Positions 23,421 through 25,419 of a stretch of DNA of 25,419 nt are shown here, one piece after another. Source of the DNA: JAVBUZ01 sp031554725 (GTDB lineage Bacteria > Bacillota > Clostridia > Lachnospirales > Lachnospiraceae); assembly GCA_031554725.1 (NCBI GenBank), contig JAVBUZ010000094.1, forward strand, positions 1-25,419, given 5' to 3'. Numbering within the stretch: position 1 is the first letter of the stretch; each line of letters opens with the position of its first letter. Under the pieces are notes generated by a model that was given only the letters and a program-made list of their open reading frames with translations, ran no database searches and was not told where the DNA came from. The position numbers and the translations under genes are program-made.

Positions 23421-24632
23421 ATGGAAGCAAAACAACAAAAATTGTTTGCGACAGCAATTTTATTAATGCTTGCCATAATCATGCTGGTAGGAGCATCCTT
23501 TGCTTGGATGACAATCTCGACAAATCCAGAAATAAAAGGTTTTCAATTAAGCCTAAATACGAATCAAACATTGCTAGTGGGGAAAACCCAAACGGGAGAG
23601 TTTCATCAATTATTAGATATAGGTGAAAACTTAAAAAACTTTGTAGAATTAAAACCGGTTTCTACCATTGACGGTGTCAATTGGTTTCTACCCACCTATA
23701 ATCTAGATGGTTCCTTGAAAGATCCGTCAGAATTTATTCTTGATGATACGTTAGCCCATGCAAATGTATTAAAAGTAAATTCAAAAGGGGTACTTCTATC
23801 GGAGGCGGCACTTCAAGCAGCTAGAGAAAAGGGATATTACATATATACAGAATTTTGGTTAAAGACAGAGGAAGAGGCATGTAATGTGCGACTTTCAGTT
23901 CCCTCGCTAGGACAGCTAGACGATTGGGAAATAAAGCAAGGACTATATGGAACATATGTCTTAAGCAAGTACCAAATAGTGGGAGAAGGACTTGCTGTGA
24001 TGGACATAGGAGCACAGGCGGCTCTTCGAGTCGGCTTTCTTACAAATCCAGATAGCTCCATTAGAAGAGAGTTTTATATATATGAGCCAAATGCAGATCA
24101 AAGAAGTGATAGCAATAAGCCTTCAACGATGGAGCAATATGTGGTAGGATACAATAAGAATGCAGATAATTCAAATTACATGGAAAATTACTATATTCCA
24201 ACCCGACCGATAGCGAAAGGATCGGATGGAAAAGGAAAAATAGCTGATATAGATAATAGTAAGCTTATGATTCAAAAACAAAGCTTTTGGGATATGAATG
24301 CACTTAACAAGGCATATGGCGAAAAGAAGGATTTAAGTAAGTGGTCAAATTACGTAGAGACCATGGGACGCTTTGTAGCCAACAATCGGTTACTCTTGGA
24401 AGCCGAGCAGGAGAATGGTATGTATCCGATGACCAAGGCAAATGAGGCGGTAGCGGGAGAGACTGTGATCTTAAGACTAGAGAAAAATCAACCTCAGAAG
24501 GTGCGATTATTTATCTGGATTGAGGGACAGGATGTAGATTGCTGGAATGACATTGCAATAGGAAGTCTAGCGATAAACTTAGAACTAGCAGGAGAAAGCA
24601 TTATATTAGATTCAAATGATAAAAATCCATAA
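23421..24632 (+). CDS. TasA-like exported protein, probable minor subunit
   Basis: A 403-residue exported protein with signal peptide MEAKQQKLFATAILLMLAIIMLVGASFAWMTIS, cut near SFA-W. The N terminus after the cut, TISTNPEIKGF, is nearly identical to that of the protein at 21479 (TISTNPEIKTL), suggesting a shared assembly or peptidase-recognition role. The other landmarks are LKPV, YNLDGSLKD, GYYIYTEFWLKTE and, near the C terminus, LFIWIEGQDVDCWNDIAIGSL. The two Cys of the mature chain (EEACNVRL and DVDC) match those of the protein at 22419. It is longer than its neighbours because of an insert of about 70 charged residues between these Cys. GGAGG (23410-23414) precedes the ATG. Confidence 0.72.
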   Translation: MEAKQQKLFATAILLMLAIIMLVGASFAWMTISTNPEIKGFQLSLNTNQTLLVGKTQTGEFHQLLDIGENLKNFVELKPVSTIDGVNWFLPTYNLDGSLKDPSEFILDDTLAHANVLKVNSKGVLLSEAALQAAREKGYYIYTEFWLKTEEEACNVRLSVPSLGQLDDWEIKQGLYGTYVLSKYQIVGEGLAVMDIGAQAALRVGFLTNPDSSIRREFYIYEPNADQRSDSNKPSTMEQYVVGYNKNADNSNYMENYYIPTRPIAKGSDGKGKIADIDNSKLMIQKQSFWDMNALNKAYGEKKDLSKWSNYVETMGRFVANNRLLLEAEQENGMYPMTKANEAVAGETVILRLEKNQPQKVRLFIWIEGQDVDCWNDIAIGSLAINLELAGESIILDSNDKNP

Positions 24633-24656
24633 TCTAAAAATGAGAGGGTACAAGAC

Positions 24657-25349
24657 ATGAAAAAGAGTGTAGAACAACAGGAAAGTGAAGTTAAAGGCAA
24701 AAAGAAAGTGTCGGTTGGCGAAGTTATAGTTAATGTGATACTGATTGTTGCAATTTTACTAGGTATATTTTTTAGCTTCACTGCATTTACGGCAAAAGCA
24801 GGAAATGGGGTTCCTAGCTTTTTAGGAATTCGTCCTTTTTCCATCCAGTCGGATTCTATGGCACCATTCTTTATGAAAGGAGACTTGGTAATAGATAAGG
24901 TGGTTAAGGATCCAGCGACCTTAGAGGTTGGAGACGTTATTACATTTTGGACAGTTATCAACGGAGAACGTACCCTAAATACTCACCGCATTATAGAAAT
25001 TAGTAATCATGGAACATATTTGTATTTCACGACAAAAGGTGATAATAACAGTATCGAAGATGGTCTAGGCGTGCACCAAGCAGAGATTGTTGGTAAATAC
25101 ACAACACATATTCCTAAATTAGGTACGGTTATAGACTTTTTGCAAACCAGCACAGGGTTTATGATAGTTATTGTAATTCCAGTGCTACTATTTTTCATTT
25201 ATAATCTGATAACGTTCTTCAAGGCATTGTTTGCTTATCAGACTGAAAAAATGAGATTGCAGATTCGCAAGGAGCAAGAAGAATTAGCAGCGAACTCCCA
25301 AAAAGAGAACGAAAATAGTGCAGTTGCAGACAGCATGAAATCGGAATAG
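24657..25349 (+). CDS. sipW: SipW-type (ER/archaeal-type) signal peptidase I
   Basis: Removes signal peptides at the outer face of the membrane, and here presumably those of the three exported proteins upstream. The product is 230 residues with membrane helices at about 23-45 and 160-185 and a charged cytoplasmic tail. Seen: the nucleophile S67 in IQSDSMAPFF, and H110 in NTHRI in place of the Lys of ordinary bacterial peptidases, the mark of the ER/SipW class, with GDNNSIED (D129, D135) as the acidic box. B. subtilis SipW serves TasA and TapA in the same way. The C-terminal tail of about 45 residues (KMRLQIRKEQEELAANS) is longer than usual. The gene starts 24 bases after its neighbour, with AGAGGG at 24641-24646. 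Confidence 0.88.
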   Translation: MKKSVEQQESEVKGKKKVSVGEVIVNVILIVAILLGIFFSFTAFTAKAGNGVPSFLGIRPFSIQSDSMAPFFMKGDLVIDKVVKDPATLEVGDVITFWTVINGERTLNTHRIIEISNHGTYLYFTTKGDNNSIEDGLGVHQAEIVGKYTTHIPKLGTVIDFLQTSTGFMIVIVIPVLLFFIYNLITFFKALFAYQTEKMRLQIRKEQEELAANSQKENENSAVADSMKSE

Positions 25350-25392
25350 TAAGAAAAACAACTGATTTATAAAGGGGAAAGTAGGTGCCATA

Positions 25393-25419
25393 GTGGATGC
25401 ATTTTTAAAATACTTTTAT
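25393..25419 (+). CDS. Start of the next gene, cut by the window
   Basis: AAAGGGGAAAG (25370-25380) is followed by a GTG at 25393 opening a frame of nine codons (MDAFLKYFY) to the window end. An alternative ATG at 25397 stops after three codons. The identity cannot be judged. Confidence 0.35.

Noticed and set aside
24494..24961. 155-codon minus-strand frame over the end of the third exported gene and sipW
   Set aside because: It covers two well-supported plus-strand genes; no promoter or ribosome site is seen for it.

Overview
The window looks like a chromosomal segment of a low-GC, Gram-positive, plant-polysaccharide-using clostridium, most probably of the Lachnospiraceae or a near relative. 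This is inferred from strong GGAGG ribosome sites, a T-box leader, a eukaryote/archaeal-type ProRS, a YesM-type kinase and sugar genes for rhamnose, fructose and xyloglucan fragments. There is no rRNA, tRNA, insertion sequence or CRISPR array.

Region 1 (1-4384) is a rhamnose operon, rhaB (5' end missing)-rhaA-rhaD-fucO. It takes L-rhamnose through rhamnulose and rhamnulose-1-phosphate to DHAP and lactaldehyde, and reduces the lactaldehyde to 1,2-propanediol. It ends in a bidirectional terminator shared with a convergent polytopic membrane protein (4382-5851, minus). Region 2 (5886-8357) starts at a divergent promoter pair and carries a 57-residue orphan ORF, a HAD phosphatase, a small lipoprotein and a ROK fructokinase. 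Region 3 (8371-11085) is a consensus promoter, a proline T-box with a CCU specifier, proS and a carbohydrate-esterase-like hydrolase, closed by a terminator. Region 4 (11154-13493) is a YicI-type alpha-xylosidase.

Region 5 (13494-13999) has no gene. It holds two full copies, in opposite orientation, and one decayed copy of a structured repeat. The two full copies fold alike although their stem sequences differ, and both carry a GNRA-type loop. Region 6 (14000-17768) is a YesM-type histidine kinase without a response regulator, followed by a secreted, membrane-anchored protein with a duplicated aromatic-rich domain.

Region 7 (17791-25419) is the most unusual part: a probable operon behind a TTGATT-N17-TATAAT promoter set among repeated ACCTTAAAGT-like boxes. 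It encodes two unrecognised proteins, a hybrid HD-GYP/EAL protein whose catalytic residues look lost, a membrane-anchored TasA-like protein with a cytoplasmic head, three exported TasA/camelysin-like proteins with A-W-[FM] signal-peptide ends, and an ER/SipW-type signal peptidase. The next gene begins at the right edge. My interpretation is a surface-fibre or matrix assembly system under cyclic-di-GMP or similar control. No gene in this set is a close, nameable match to a studied one, so the role is inference.
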